A stretch of 64,000 nucleotides of DNA, from NCBI GenBank assembly GCA_963675935.2, contig CAXXPV010000001.1:1-64000 (forward strand). The letters are read 5' to 3'. Made by a program: the position numbers and the translations under genes. Shown in pieces: positions 15,922 through 25,179 of this stretch; position 1 is the stretch's first letter, and each line of letters opens with the position of its first letter. The DNA comes from G963675935 sp963675935. GTDB taxonomy: Bacteria; Planctomycetota; Planctomycetia; Pirellulales; Thermoguttaceae. The notes beneath the pieces are model-generated. The model saw nothing but the letters and a program-made list of their open reading frames with translations, was not told the DNA's origin and made no database searches.

Positions 15922-16530
15922 TTACCGGACGTACGAGATGCCCAGCACGTGGCCCGAGGGCATTTGCTGCGTCGTCTTATTCGGCGCCGGCGCGGGACTC
16001 GGCGCGGCCGGAGCGGCAGGCTGACTGGTCGTCTGCCGGGCGCCATTGGCGCCGCAATCCTGACACGCATAGACTACGACGCATTTGTAGCTCGGAACCT
16101 TGCAGACGACTTCCTTCTTCTCCAAGGTTTTCCGCTCGCGCACCTTGCCGCACTTGGGCGTAACGAAGTGTTTGGCGTTCTCGGCGGCGCAAGGATCGCA
16201 ACGATTGCCGCAAGAGTCGCAGCCGCAGGATTCGCCGCCGCAAGAATCGCCGCAGGTTTCGCAACCGTTGCAGCCGCGTCCGCTGCCGGGCATCATCGTG
16301 CAAACCTCGTCGCACTTCACCACCCAAACAGTCTTTTTGACTTCTTTCATCTCGCAGACCACGCGGCAGTATTTCTCGCACGCGCAGCACCGCCCGCAAT
16401 GGCCGCACTGCTCCGTGCTGCCGCATGTTTGCGCCTCGGCGCAAGCCGCCGGCGACTTGCCCGCGTCCGCGGCCATCGCCCCACCGGCCGCCAACCATCC
16501 GATCAGCATCGTTATTGCGAATATCCTCAT
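15922..16530 (-). CDS. Secreted cysteine-rich protein
   Basis: This 202-residue protein has a signal peptide (MRIFAITMLIGWLAAGGAMA, cleavage near 20-22). About 28 cysteines follow, concentrated at 30-130, many as CxxC pairs (GHCGRCCACEKYC, CNGCETCGDSCGG, CDSCGNRCDPC). The framed motif VCEMKEVKKTVWVVKCDEVC is characteristic of a family I associate with planctomycete exported proteins. The C-terminus is Ala/Pro-rich. Function is unknown; metal binding or a disulfide-rich wall component are possibilities. A GGGACAGTCCC palindrome lies directly upstream. Confidence 0.85.
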   Translation of the reverse strand: MRIFAITMLIGWLAAGGAMAADAGKSPAACAEAQTCGSTEQCGHCGRCCACEKYCRVVCEMKEVKKTVWVVKCDEVCTMMPGSGRGCNGCETCGDSCGGESCGCDSCGNRCDPCAAENAKHFVTPKCGKVRERKTLEKKEVVCKVPSYKCVVVYACQDCGANGARQTTSQPAAPAAPSPAPAPNKTTQQMPSGHVLGISYVR

Positions 16531-16557
16531 AGGTCTATCTCCTTATCGTAGGCATTA

Positions 16558-16638
16558 GGGGGACAGTCCCATTTTCACGGCGAGAAAGCACATGCCTCTC
16601 GCAACATCCTTTCCGCCGCGAAAATTGGGACAGCCCCC
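16558..16638. repeat. GGGACAGTCCC palindrome (R4), intergenic copy
   Basis: The arms GGGGGACAGTCCCATTTTCA and AAAATTGGGACAGCCCCC are separated by about 45 bases. This is the same family as the elements inside the MFS, lnt and glmS genes, here between two minus-strand genes. Confidence 0.8.
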
Positions 16639-16653
16639 TGTTGTTCTCTTTTG

Positions 16654-18084
16654 TTAGAAGTCGATCTGCGCCCGCATTTGGTAGATGTCCATATCGCCCG
16701 AGCCTTCGCCCTTATGCTGATTCATGGCCGAGTTGACATACTCGAACATGAACCGGGTGTAGGGGTTCAGGTACCAGTTCAGGCCGACCGTGTTGTCGCA
16801 GCAGGTCTGGAATCCGAGCAGTCCGTCGTCGTAGGCGTCGAGCCACGAATAGCGGTACTTGAGTTCCCAGGCGCCCCGGCCGGTGAACACGTTGCCGTCT
16901 TCGCCGCGGACGCGGAAGAAGTTCTCGATCGGTTTGACGCGGTTGAACAAGCCCCTTTTGCGGTCATAGGTGCGATTCTCGCCGGTGAGGAAATAGCTCA
17001 CGTAGACATACGCGCCTTGGGTCTTGCAATCGACGTGTTCGGTGCGGTCGATGTAGTTGACATAATACTCCGACTGAACCGACAACGGTCCGTACACCGT
17101 GGCCAACTCGGCGCCGATCTCGTCGCGGGTGTCGACGTCTTTCAACGTCATCTTGTTTTCGTTCGCCAAGTGCGATTCCTGGCGATACTTCAGGTCGAAC
17201 GTGTGGTCGAAGGCGTTTCGGTGGCTATACGCGACGCCGGTGTGGATCAGGCCGCGTCCGTCGGTGGCTTCGTCGTACCACGGGAGCCAAGTTGCCCGCA
17301 TGGTGGCCGCGCCGCCCATGTCGTCGCCTTGCACGATGTCGCCGTCGGTGCCGTTTTTCTCGGCGAAATAGCCGATGGCGTAGGTGGCCCGTTCCGATTC
17401 GGTGTTGCCGAACGCCATAACGCCGATGTGTCGAGCAGGCGCCATCGCGAGACTGGCGACGTTCCGTTCCATGAACGTGATGTAGTTGTCGCTGGTCAGT
17501 TCATCGAGACTGTACGGCTCCTTGAAATGACCGATCTGGATATTCTGCACCAAGGGCAAATCCGTGATGCCGATGTACGTGTCCTTGCACCGCACTTTAT
17601 CCTTGCCGGCGAAGTCGTACTCGATCTGATATTTGATGACGTTGAAACCTCCGCCGTACAACGCGAGCCGCGCGGTGCGGAACTCGACGCCGTTCTGCTC
17701 GTCGTAGTAGTCTTTCGACACTTCGTCCTGGCTGAACGACGCGGTGTCGATTTGGAATCGCCCGGTCGGTGTGCAGGTCATCTTGCCCGCTTTCACTTTC
17801 TCTTCCTCTTTCGCCTTGTCGTTGGCCTTCTTCAGGGCTTTTTCCAACTCGGCGACGCGGGCGGCCAGGCTCGGTTCCTCGGCCCCGGCATTTTCCGAAG
17901 CGAGATAATTCTGCCCAACCGGTGCAACCTCAGGTGTCCGATTCACATCGCCGGCTGTCGAATAACCCGCGCCGTCCGATGACTGCGATAAATTGTTATC
18001 CTGTGCCCGGGCGATATGGCTCGTGCCCCAGGCGGCCACGACGACCAACATCCATGCCAGCCGTTGACAAATATGCTTGCGCAT
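16654..18084 (-). CDS. Outer-membrane porin of the phosphate-selective (OprO/OprP) type
   Basis: This encodes about 476 residues from ATG 18084, which begins a signal peptide (MRKHICQRLAWMLVVVAAWG, cut after ARA). Residues upstream of this ATG do not look exported. A short coiled coil (LAARVAELEKALKKANDKAK) precedes the barrel, as in other planctomycete porins, and probably anchors to the wall. The barrel shows alternating beta strands (FRTARLALYGGGFNVIKYQI, IQIGHFKEPYSLDELTS) and ends in an aromatic residue (MRAQIDF), the outer-membrane sorting signal. A GTG-rich leader with GGGGGA precedes the start. The solute is unknown. Confidence 0.88.
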   Translation of the reverse strand: MRKHICQRLAWMLVVVAAWGTSHIARAQDNNLSQSSDGAGYSTAGDVNRTPEVAPVGQNYLASENAGAEEPSLAARVAELEKALKKANDKAKEEEKVKAGKMTCTPTGRFQIDTASFSQDEVSKDYYDEQNGVEFRTARLALYGGGFNVIKYQIEYDFAGKDKVRCKDTYIGITDLPLVQNIQIGHFKEPYSLDELTSDNYITFMERNVASLAMAPARHIGVMAFGNTESERATYAIGYFAEKNGTDGDIVQGDDMGGAATMRATWLPWYDEATDGRGLIHTGVAYSHRNAFDHTFDLKYRQESHLANENKMTLKDVDTRDEIGAELATVYGPLSVQSEYYVNYIDRTEHVDCKTQGAYVYVSYFLTGENRTYDRKRGLFNRVKPIENFFRVRGEDGNVFTGRGAWELKYRYSWLDAYDDGLLGFQTCCDNTVGLNWYLNPYTRFMFEYVNSAMNQHKGEGSGDMDIYQMRAQIDF

Positions 18085-18487
18085 CTCAACATCCCCCAAA
18101 GTAGGTGTACATGATCGGCTTCCCTTCCGCGCACAATCGTCTTGCCCCGAATTCTCAAAATTCTCCCCAGAAGCGGCGTATCCGGCACAACGGGAGCCTT
18201 TGGAATAAGATTCGGGCAATTTCGCCCGTCGGGTTGAATTAGAGAACGATTAGCGGCCGTTGCCCGACACGGAAAGGTCAGGAGCGCTAGGCGTAATTAA
18301 TACGACCGTTACAGCTTGCCGAAAGTAAACACCCTGTTCCCACGCGGAGCGTGGGAACGAGAGGAACCCGTATAGCCGGCGGACTTGCCCGCCGCGTTTT
18401 GCGGCGGCATTCCACGCGGCGAGCTCGCCGGCTAAATGCGTGGCGTCAGGGGGACAGTCCCCCGTGAGCGCGAGAGTACGCCGGCTG
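18085..18487. other. Intergenic region with hairpin repeats
   Basis: No gene is seen in about 400 bases between the porin and the polysaccharide operon. It contains TTCCCACGCGGAGCGTGGGA (about 18336-18357), an R1 hairpin (18372-18436) and a GGGGGACAGTCCCC fragment (18448-18463). The stacked hairpins could terminate the polysaccharide operon transcript, which ends at 18488 and runs into them. Confidence 0.6.
18372..18436. repeat. R1 hairpin repeat, short-loop copy
   Basis: The arms TAGCCGGCGGACTTGCCCGC and GGCGAGCTCGCCGGCTA enclose a shorter interior than the other copies. Confidence 0.75.
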
Positions 18488-20518
18488 TCACGCGATCGCC
18501 TTCACCGCAAGGTCTTTGGGGGGGTGTACGACCGACTCTTTCGCGTCGGCGCGGCCGGACGGCGAGATAAACTCGGGAACGACCTCGCGGAGCTTGCGGC
18601 GGAGCAATTCTTCAGGCTCGCCGAGAAGCCGTTCAAACTGCACGATGGAGCGGCGCACTTCCGTCAGGGAATAGGGACGATGGTACGCCGCCCGCAACTT
18701 GGGATGCGAAGTGGGCAGCGTCTGTTCGTCGTTGAAGTACAACTCCTCGTACAGTTTTTCGCCCGGCCGGATGCCGGTGAAGTTGATTTCGATGGAGCCT
18801 TCGGGTAGGCCGGAGAGACGGATGAGGTCGCGGGCGAGATCGACGATTTTCACGGGTTCGCCCATTTCCAGCACGAAAATCTCTCCGCCGGCGCCCATCG
18901 TGGCGGCTTGCAGAACCAATTGCGACGCCTCGGGAATGGTCATGAAGAATCGGGTCATGCGGGGATCGGTGACGGTGATCGGCCCGCCGCGGCGAATTTG
19001 CTCTTGGAAGATCGGCACGACGCTCCCGGCGGAACCCAGCACGTTGCCGAAGCGAACCACCGTGAACCGGGTGGCCGACTCCTGGGACAACGTGTGAACG
19101 TATCGCTCTGCGATGTGCTTGGTGGCCCCCATGACGCTCGTGGGATGAACGGCCTTGTCGGTCGAGATCATCACGAAATTCTTCACGCCGTAACGATCGG
19201 CGAGGTCGGCGATGCATTTGGTGCCGAAGATGTTGTTTCGAATCGCCTCGCCGACGTTGGCTTCCATCAAGGGGACGTGTTTGTGCGCGGCCGCGTGGAA
19301 GACGACCTCGGGACGATGGGTTCTGAAAATTTCCTCCATTCGCTCCCGGTTGGTCACGTCTCCGATGCAGGGGTAGATCGTGGTGGAGGCGTGCAGAGCG
19401 CGGAGTTCCCTTTCGATGACGAAGATGCGGTTTTCGCCGCGGCCGACGAGGATCAGGGATTCCGGCCGAAACGCCATGATCTGGCGGCAGATTTCGGAGC
19501 CGATGCTGCCGCCGCCGCCGGTCACCATGACGCGGCGCCCTTCGAGCAGCTTGTCGATGTTCTCCGTGTCGAGGACGACGGGGTCTCGGCCCAAAAGGTC
19601 GTTGATTTCGATGTCGCGGAGCGGAACCCGCTCGTCGCCGCTCAAGCGATCCTCGACGGAGCGGATGATTTTCAGATTCAGGCCGCCCCGCTCGCACTCC
19701 TCCATGAGCTTGCGGAGCCGGGGGCCCGGCAACGTGCCTGCGACCACCAAGACGTCCGTGGTGCGATAGGCGGCGGCGATTTCGCGGACATTTTCCAAAG
19801 GACCGAGAATCGGAATTTGACCGATATGCGTGGCGGCGGTGGATTCGTCGGTCGCCAGGAAACCCCGCACGCGGTACGGAAGGCGAAAATGGGATTGAAT
19901 CTGATGGGCGAGAATTCCGTTCGAGAGATCGGTGCCGACCAACAATCCCCATTGGCAGTTCTTGCCGTCCAGAAGCGGATGAAACACCTCGTGGAACATT
20001 CGCCAACTTGCCCGCACCGCGCCCAACATGGCGACCATCACGATGCCGTCGAGTACGATCACTCCACGGGGGATCGGCAGGCGGAAGAAATAGTTTACCG
20101 AGGCCAACGCGATGAGCGACACGACCGCCGCGCGAAGCAAGGCCGTCAGGTCGGCGAAGGTCACGTAGCGCCACCAGCCGTGGAACTGTCCGAGCATTCC
20201 GAATACCAGGAGTTGGATTCCGACGACCCAACCCAGCGTGGACAGGAATGCCTGAAAGTCGATCTGATACACATCGAGATCGAACCGCAACAAGTAGGCC
20301 GACCAATAGGCCGTCGCGAAGACGACCAGATGCCCGGCCGCCAACAACCAAGCGCGAGGAGACGTGAATTGCGCGGTTGCACGGCGGAATCCGCCGCAGG
20401 TCGCCAGCCGAAAATCTCCATTCCACAACCGGCGTTGAAGTACGTCGGGCAAGGCATTGTCCAACCGATCATCATGGCCGGAACCATTGCAATTGTCGAA
20501 TTTCATTTTTCGAGACAT
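18488..20518 (-). CDS. Nucleoside-diphosphate-sugar 4,6-dehydratase, CapD/WbpM family
   Basis: This 676-residue protein has four N-terminal membrane helices (about 55-165) and an inner linker domain. The C-terminal extended SDR domain carries the NAD motif VTGGGGSIGSEI (about 343-354). The substrate site includes FHAAAHKHVPLM, VMISTDKAVHPTSVMGATKH and FGNVLGSAGSVVP. These enzymes convert UDP-GlcNAc into 4-keto-6-deoxy sugars for surface glycans. It is the last gene of an operon with an exosortase, a tyrosine autokinase and EpsI, so it probably supplies a sugar for the exopolysaccharide made there. Length and domain order match WbpM/PglF. Confidence 0.93.
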   Translation of the reverse strand: MSRKMKFDNCNGSGHDDRLDNALPDVLQRRLWNGDFRLATCGGFRRATAQFTSPRAWLLAAGHLVVFATAYWSAYLLRFDLDVYQIDFQAFLSTLGWVVGIQLLVFGMLGQFHGWWRYVTFADLTALLRAAVVSLIALASVNYFFRLPIPRGVIVLDGIVMVAMLGAVRASWRMFHEVFHPLLDGKNCQWGLLVGTDLSNGILAHQIQSHFRLPYRVRGFLATDESTAATHIGQIPILGPLENVREIAAAYRTTDVLVVAGTLPGPRLRKLMEECERGGLNLKIIRSVEDRLSGDERVPLRDIEINDLLGRDPVVLDTENIDKLLEGRRVMVTGGGGSIGSEICRQIMAFRPESLILVGRGENRIFVIERELRALHASTTIYPCIGDVTNRERMEEIFRTHRPEVVFHAAAHKHVPLMEANVGEAIRNNIFGTKCIADLADRYGVKNFVMISTDKAVHPTSVMGATKHIAERYVHTLSQESATRFTVVRFGNVLGSAGSVVPIFQEQIRRGGPITVTDPRMTRFFMTIPEASQLVLQAATMGAGGEIFVLEMGEPVKIVDLARDLIRLSGLPEGSIEINFTGIRPGEKLYEELYFNDEQTLPTSHPKLRAAYHRPYSLTEVRRSIVQFERLLGEPEELLRRKLREVVPEFISPSGRADAKESVVHPPKDLAVKAIA

Positions 20519-20611
20519 CCAGCGATTCCAGGTTGCAAAGACAAGAGCAAAAAGGCGTTTCCCATCATCCGCTTCCTACTGCCCGCCACGGCCCGACAAT
20601 TCGCGGCGGGC

Positions 20612-21316
20612 TTATGGAGCGGCGCTCGGATCGCCCGAATTGGCCGTGCCCAACATTCCTTTTCCATTTCGATGCGCGGGCAGGTTCTCCCATTGGGCAA
20701 CCTGCTCCGCGAAGCTCAAAATCGTCGATTTCGCGTCTTCCAACTCGGACACCGGAATTTGCAGCATCACCTTGATCAGCGCCGGCCACGCCGGCCGGCC
20801 CGCAAGCGACCAGCGGACGTTCAGTCCCAAATCCCAGCGGCCGAACAGCACGTGTTCGCCGAGTTGATACCAGTAGATGACCACCACCTTCTCGTTTTCG
20901 CGTTGGAAGACGCTCATGCAGACGGGGAGGGTTAGATCGTCGGAGACCTTCAACTGCTCGGTCGACAAGCTGAGCCGTTCCCAGCCGCTGCGCCGATAGC
21001 AGTTCAAGGGACTATGCAAAACGCCGTCAGCCGGATTCTCGAAGACCGCGGTGTGCATGGAAACGGCGTGTCCCGATTCGTCTTGATAGGTGCGGTCGAC
21101 AATGATTTGCGCGCCGGTCGCTACCGCGGTCTCGGGGTCCAACGTGGTGTCCTTGCCCCGCCAGTCGCCGAGTTGCGCCGGCAACTCGTGGAAGGTCCAG
21201 CCGGGCATGTCCACCTTGGGCGGCTCCAACTTCGCATGCACGAAATAGGCGCCCCCGTATATGCACGGAATTATCGCGGCGACAATGCACAAACGTACGG
21301 AAGTATTTCCCAGCAT
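20612..21316 (-). CDS. epsI: Exosortase-associated protein EpsI
   Basis: This 234-residue protein has an N-terminal membrane anchor (about 6-28). The conserved block HSPLNCYRRSGW (101-112) is the signature region of the EpsI/DUF3485 family that accompanies exosortases. WYQLGEHVLFGRW also fits. It lies 15 bases downstream of the tyrosine autokinase gene. The role in export or processing of the polysaccharide is not known in detail. An approximately 90-base gap separates it from the dehydratase gene. Confidence 0.9.
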   Translation of the reverse strand: MLGNTSVRLCIVAAIIPCIYGGAYFVHAKLEPPKVDMPGWTFHELPAQLGDWRGKDTTLDPETAVATGAQIIVDRTYQDESGHAVSMHTAVFENPADGVLHSPLNCYRRSGWERLSLSTEQLKVSDDLTLPVCMSVFQRENEKVVVIYWYQLGEHVLFGRWDLGLNVRWSLAGRPAWPALIKVMLQIPVSELEDAKSTILSFAEQVAQWENLPAHRNGKGMLGTANSGDPSAAP

Positions 21317-21331
21317 CGGAAGGGCTCGCTA

Positions 21332-23584
21332 TCAGGCTGTAACTGTGGACTCGTAACCATCCATGTGTTTTCCATACAGGCTGGAGGGGCCGGTGACCAC
21401 GGCCTCGACGGAATGAACACCGAACGCCGCCAGAATATCGCAGGCGGCTTGAATCTTCGGCGCCTGGCTGATGTCCCGGAACACGGAGAGAACGACCGTG
21501 TCGACAAACTGGCCGACGAACCGGGCATCGGCCACGGGCAGCAACGGGCTGGTGTCGACCACCACGAAATCGAAATTCTCCCGGAAATGCTTGAACAGGA
21601 CGGCCGCGCCGCCGTTCGACAACGCCGCCAGGGCTTGGCGGTCCCAACGGCCCGCCGCGACCACCGACAAGTTGTCGGTGGCGGTCGCATGCACCAACTC
21701 GGCGACCTCGTTTTCCAGCCGAAGGGCCTCGGACACTCCCGGCGACAACGGCACGCCGAACACCTCGTCAAAGGCGGGACGCCGCAGGTCGAAATCGACC
21801 AACACGGTGCGCCGGCCGCCTCGGGCAAGGCTCAGGGCCAACTGGGTGGCCAGGGTGGTTTTTCCTTCCCCGCCGTTGGCGCTGGAAACCATAATCACGC
21901 GGGATTGCTCCATTTCGGCCTTGTGAAGCACGCGGGCGGCAATGCCATCGACCGATTCGGTCAGCCGCAGGTGCCATGCTCGATACCGCGGCAACGGCGA
22001 TTCCAGTCGGCGAATGATCCGCGGCGGAATCAGCGGCATGGAACCGATGACCGGCAGGCGAAGACCCTTCGATACGTCGTCCGCCGTGTTGATGCGTTGG
22101 TTGCGAACGTCCCAAAGAGCGACGACGACCGCCGGACAACAAAACCCCACCAGGGAAACCATGACCACCATCGCGATGCGCAGAACGGTGTTCGACGGCG
22201 TCAGCGGCTCTTCCGCGGATTCTATCACAGTGACACTCGGGGTGGAACTGATCTCGATCTTCAACTTCTCTCGCTCGGTGTTGACGTTCGTCGCCAAGAG
22301 TTCCATGTTCTTGAGGTCCGCTCGCAGCATTTCGACATCGACGCTGGTGACGCCGAACTTCACGGCCGTGTCGCGCATCTTCGCGATTTCTTTCGCCGAT
22401 TCCTCTTTCTGCTGCTGGAAACTTCCCAGCAGCGCGTCCAGTCGGAGGATCTCTTGCCCGATGACGCTGCGCTGTTTTTGCCGGGCTTTCGCCTCCAACT
22501 CCTTGAGCCGGGCGTCGTACTGCTGTTGGAGCATGCTCACTTCGTCGCCGAAGCGAGTGACGTAGTTGCTCTTGGCACCGGCCTTGACCGCCTGGGATGT
22601 ATACACTTGGTCCATCTTCTTCCAGCCCAATTCGATCGAGAGCTGCCTTGCCTGCGGATCGGTCTGCACCAAGGAATCCAACTCGATGGCGGGCACTTCC
22701 GCCTCATCGACGTTTTTGAGCAGCGCCCGCTGAGAGGCAAGCTCGCCCTGGACGCGGCTCATCTCGAACTGGGCCTTCGCCGCCTCGTTGCGGTAGAGCG
22801 ACAACTCCTCGAGAATGAGCTTTTGCCTGACGTTGAGAATTTCGGCGTCGGAAGATCCGTTGTCCGCGACAAGATTTTTCAACTCTTGCCGCTTGGCGCG
22901 CATCTCCCGCTCCTTGCCGACGCACACGTCTTCCAACTTGCTGAGACGATCGCGTTTCTTGATGCTTTCGGCGTTGACCACCTCAGTCATGTAGGCGTCC
23001 ACGACGGCTCGGACCAAGGTCTGGGCCTCTTTGGGATTTTGGCGGCTCAGGCTGACCGACATGACTTCCGCCCTTCCCGGAAAGGAAACCGACAGCCAAT
23101 CCTTGAGCCACTCCACGGGATCGCCGAATTTCGTCTCGTATTGAATGACGGGAATGCTTCTCACCTCCGGTTTGCCGGCCGCCCGCATCAGCACGAACGG
23201 GCTGAGAATCATCTGCTGCTGCGTGCCCTTGGTAATCTCGAAACGGTCGCGACTAATCCAACCCGAGTTGCTCCCGGGGAGCAACGAAGGCTCCTCCATC
23301 GACACGCGAAGGAGCGATGTGGCGGTGTACTTGGTGCCGATGCCGAACCAAACCGCGGGACCGGCGATCGCGACGCATGCCAACCCGATCCCCAACACCA
23401 TGACCCAATGTCGCCGGAGGGCGTGAAAGTAGGCGGAGAGGTTGTTAATTCCAGGATCGAACGTCGCCGATGGGGCGACCGCGCCGTTCCAATCGCCGTT
23501 GCATTCCGCCGGGTTGGCCGGAACCATCGTCGTCGGCCGGGAATCGATTTGATCGCTCGGTAACGGCAGGTTGTCGTTTGCCAT
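21332..23584 (-). CDS. Polysaccharide co-polymerase fused to BY-kinase (Wzc-like)
   Basis: This 750-residue protein has a Wzz-type N-terminal membrane segment (about 59-80), a long periplasmic coiled-coil region (about 200-440) and a second membrane segment (about 475-500). The cytoplasmic BY-kinase domain has Walker A SSANGGEGKTTLATQLA, Walker A' VLVDFDLRRP and Walker B FDFVVVDTSPLLPVAD. Only two or three tyrosines occur in the last 30 residues (SLYGKHMDGY), fewer than the tyrosine cluster of E. coli Wzc. It controls chain length and export. It lies 70 bases after the exosortase and 15 bases before epsI. Confidence 0.92.
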   Translation of the reverse strand: MANDNLPLPSDQIDSRPTTMVPANPAECNGDWNGAVAPSATFDPGINNLSAYFHALRRHWVMVLGIGLACVAIAGPAVWFGIGTKYTATSLLRVSMEEPSLLPGSNSGWISRDRFEITKGTQQQMILSPFVLMRAAGKPEVRSIPVIQYETKFGDPVEWLKDWLSVSFPGRAEVMSVSLSRQNPKEAQTLVRAVVDAYMTEVVNAESIKKRDRLSKLEDVCVGKEREMRAKRQELKNLVADNGSSDAEILNVRQKLILEELSLYRNEAAKAQFEMSRVQGELASQRALLKNVDEAEVPAIELDSLVQTDPQARQLSIELGWKKMDQVYTSQAVKAGAKSNYVTRFGDEVSMLQQQYDARLKELEAKARQKQRSVIGQEILRLDALLGSFQQQKEESAKEIAKMRDTAVKFGVTSVDVEMLRADLKNMELLATNVNTEREKLKIEISSTPSVTVIESAEEPLTPSNTVLRIAMVVMVSLVGFCCPAVVVALWDVRNQRINTADDVSKGLRLPVIGSMPLIPPRIIRRLESPLPRYRAWHLRLTESVDGIAARVLHKAEMEQSRVIMVSSANGGEGKTTLATQLALSLARGGRRTVLVDFDLRRPAFDEVFGVPLSPGVSEALRLENEVAELVHATATDNLSVVAAGRWDRQALAALSNGGAAVLFKHFRENFDFVVVDTSPLLPVADARFVGQFVDTVVLSVFRDISQAPKIQAACDILAAFGVHSVEAVVTGPSSLYGKHMDGYESTVTA

Positions 23585-23654
23585 GCTTTATCCTCTTCGT
23601 TTTTCAAGAGACCGGTCGATGATTTCGTTCGCCCGGCTCGCTGCTTCTCGATCT

Positions 23655-24650
23655 TTAATTTCGCCTCTTCCGATGAACGCGCGGAATGCCCACGACCGGC
23701 GCCTGCTCCGCCAACAATTCGCCCACCACCAGGGGGCGCTCATGCGACGGCGAGATGAGCAGCTTCGCGAGCAATGTCATCTCCGCCCAAAGCAACAACA
23801 ATCCGATGGGCATCATAAGGAACCCCGCCAGATCGTGCATGAAATGCTCGGCCGTCTCGGGAGCGACCACCGATGGCCACAACCGGGCAAGCTCGAACAG
23901 AACCGCCGTCAAAACAATCCGCAGCACGTTCGCAGCCACGGCGATCGGAGCGGCGCTGACGACGATGAACAACTTTTCCCACAAGGGCTTCCGCACCACG
24001 AAAGCCGCGCCGATGCACAATGCGAAGAACAGCGTCATCATCCGCAAGCCGCTGCATGCCCGAGCCACGTCCAGCGGCTTCTCGGTCAGTTGAATCACGT
24101 GGCCCTGCGCGACGGCCGGAATTCCAAGCGTTTGGATCACATAGACGCTCATCCGCGTGGCCACGCCCTGCAACTGCTGGCTGACCAACCCCTGAAGTTC
24201 TCCCGGTAGCGGAAGCATGAACGCCAGAAACACGATGGACGGCCATGCCCAATGAATCGCCTGCCATCCGCCCACGAACAACGCCAGCCCGGCGAAGAAC
24301 GGGAGCATCGACATTTCGGGCAGGCTTCCAAAGTTGAAAAAGACCGCCGCCCACCGCATGGCCGCCCAAAGGGCCAGAAAGGGCAGCCCCCACCAACTCC
24401 AGCGGCCCGCGAACGGCATGATCATGTCGCGGCGATACCACAACAAAAATACGCAGAAGATCGGCACGACAAATCCGTGCTGGTAGTCTTCCTGCGTACA
24501 CCAAGTGCTCAGCAAATGACCCAGCGACGACCAGTAGAACCACACGAATGCGACGGCCAACACGCCCCAAGCCGCCAACGTCTTCGGCCCCGGGAGCAAT
24601 CGCCGGAGGTCTTCTTTCCAGGTGCGATCTGTCATTGATTTCGTTTCCAT
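23655..24650 (-). CDS. Exosortase (membrane transpeptidase-like sorting enzyme)
   Basis: This 331-residue, multi-pass protein has about eight membrane helices and the three conserved exosortase residues. These are Cys199 in ARACSGLRMM, Arg244 in NVLRIV, and His272 in EHFMHDLAG. Exosortases cleave PEP-CTERM-like sorting tails of exported proteins and are tied to exopolysaccharide loci. It is the first gene of the operon with a Wzc-like kinase and EpsI. No PEP-CTERM substrate gene was noticed in the window. ATG 24632 (MTDRTW) is an alternative start six codons in. Confidence 0.93.
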   Translation of the reverse strand: METKSMTDRTWKEDLRRLLPGPKTLAAWGVLAVAFVWFYWSSLGHLLSTWCTQEDYQHGFVVPIFCVFLLWYRRDMIMPFAGRWSWWGLPFLALWAAMRWAAVFFNFGSLPEMSMLPFFAGLALFVGGWQAIHWAWPSIVFLAFMLPLPGELQGLVSQQLQGVATRMSVYVIQTLGIPAVAQGHVIQLTEKPLDVARACSGLRMMTLFFALCIGAAFVVRKPLWEKLFIVVSAAPIAVAANVLRIVLTAVLFELARLWPSVVAPETAEHFMHDLAGFLMMPIGLLLLWAEMTLLAKLLISPSHERPLVVGELLAEQAPVVGIPRVHRKRRN

Positions 24651-25179
24651 GCGTCACCGGGGCAAGCAGTTGCGGCGATCGACAGCCACCATCAAAAGCA
24701 AAGGACGTGCCGAATCGTCATTCTCCGCGTTTTCACTCCAAATTTGCCGGTTGCAACGCTTGCCGGAGCTCGTGCAGGCGGCGGCCGGCTCGGCCACCCA
24801 CCTGTTTTGCAACACGAGTGTTGACGGAATACATCATGATGTCCGCAAGGCGGCAATGCATATCCAACCGAAAAGGATTGTCCAAGGCGGCTTAGCCCCC
24901 GAAGTCCCAAACCGCCCACGCGGTTGGAATCGTCCCAAGACCGTGTCCCCTGAATCACTTCAGCTTGATCGAACTTCACGGAATTGTCAAGCGCCGGACA
25001 CCTTCCCCCTCTTTGACGGGAGTGCTATACTGGTGACGCCGACCCGTGTTTTCAACCCCCTTTAGCCGGCGAACTTGTTCGCCGCGCTGTTCGCTGAAAC
25101 CGCTGAGCCTTCGCGGTGAACTTTTTTCGCCGGCGAAACGGGTGGGCAAAACGGCTGGAAAACAGGAGTCAACGAAACC
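24651..25179. other. Divergent upstream region of the exosortase operon and glmS
   Basis: About 530 bases without a convincing gene separate two divergent transcription units, so promoters for both must lie here. A TATACT (25026-25031) upstream of glmS has no good -35. The right end holds an R1 hairpin (25061-25141) immediately before glmS. No glmS ribozyme-like core was recognised. Confidence 0.5.
25061..25141. repeat. R1 hairpin repeat just upstream of glmS
   Basis: TTTAGCCGGCGAACTTGTTC followed by GCCGCG pairs with CGCGGTGAACTTTTTTCGCC followed by GGCG. The interior differs from the copy at 1108 but keeps the CGCG-bounded loop. It ends 38 bases before the glmS ATG and could lie in its leader. 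Confidence 0.8.

Noticed and set aside
18908..23563. Two long plus-strand frames (675 and 849 codons) across the polysaccharide operon
   Set aside because: Both lie opposite well-supported genes with complete motifs. The translations are His/Arg/Gln-rich shadows without domain signals.
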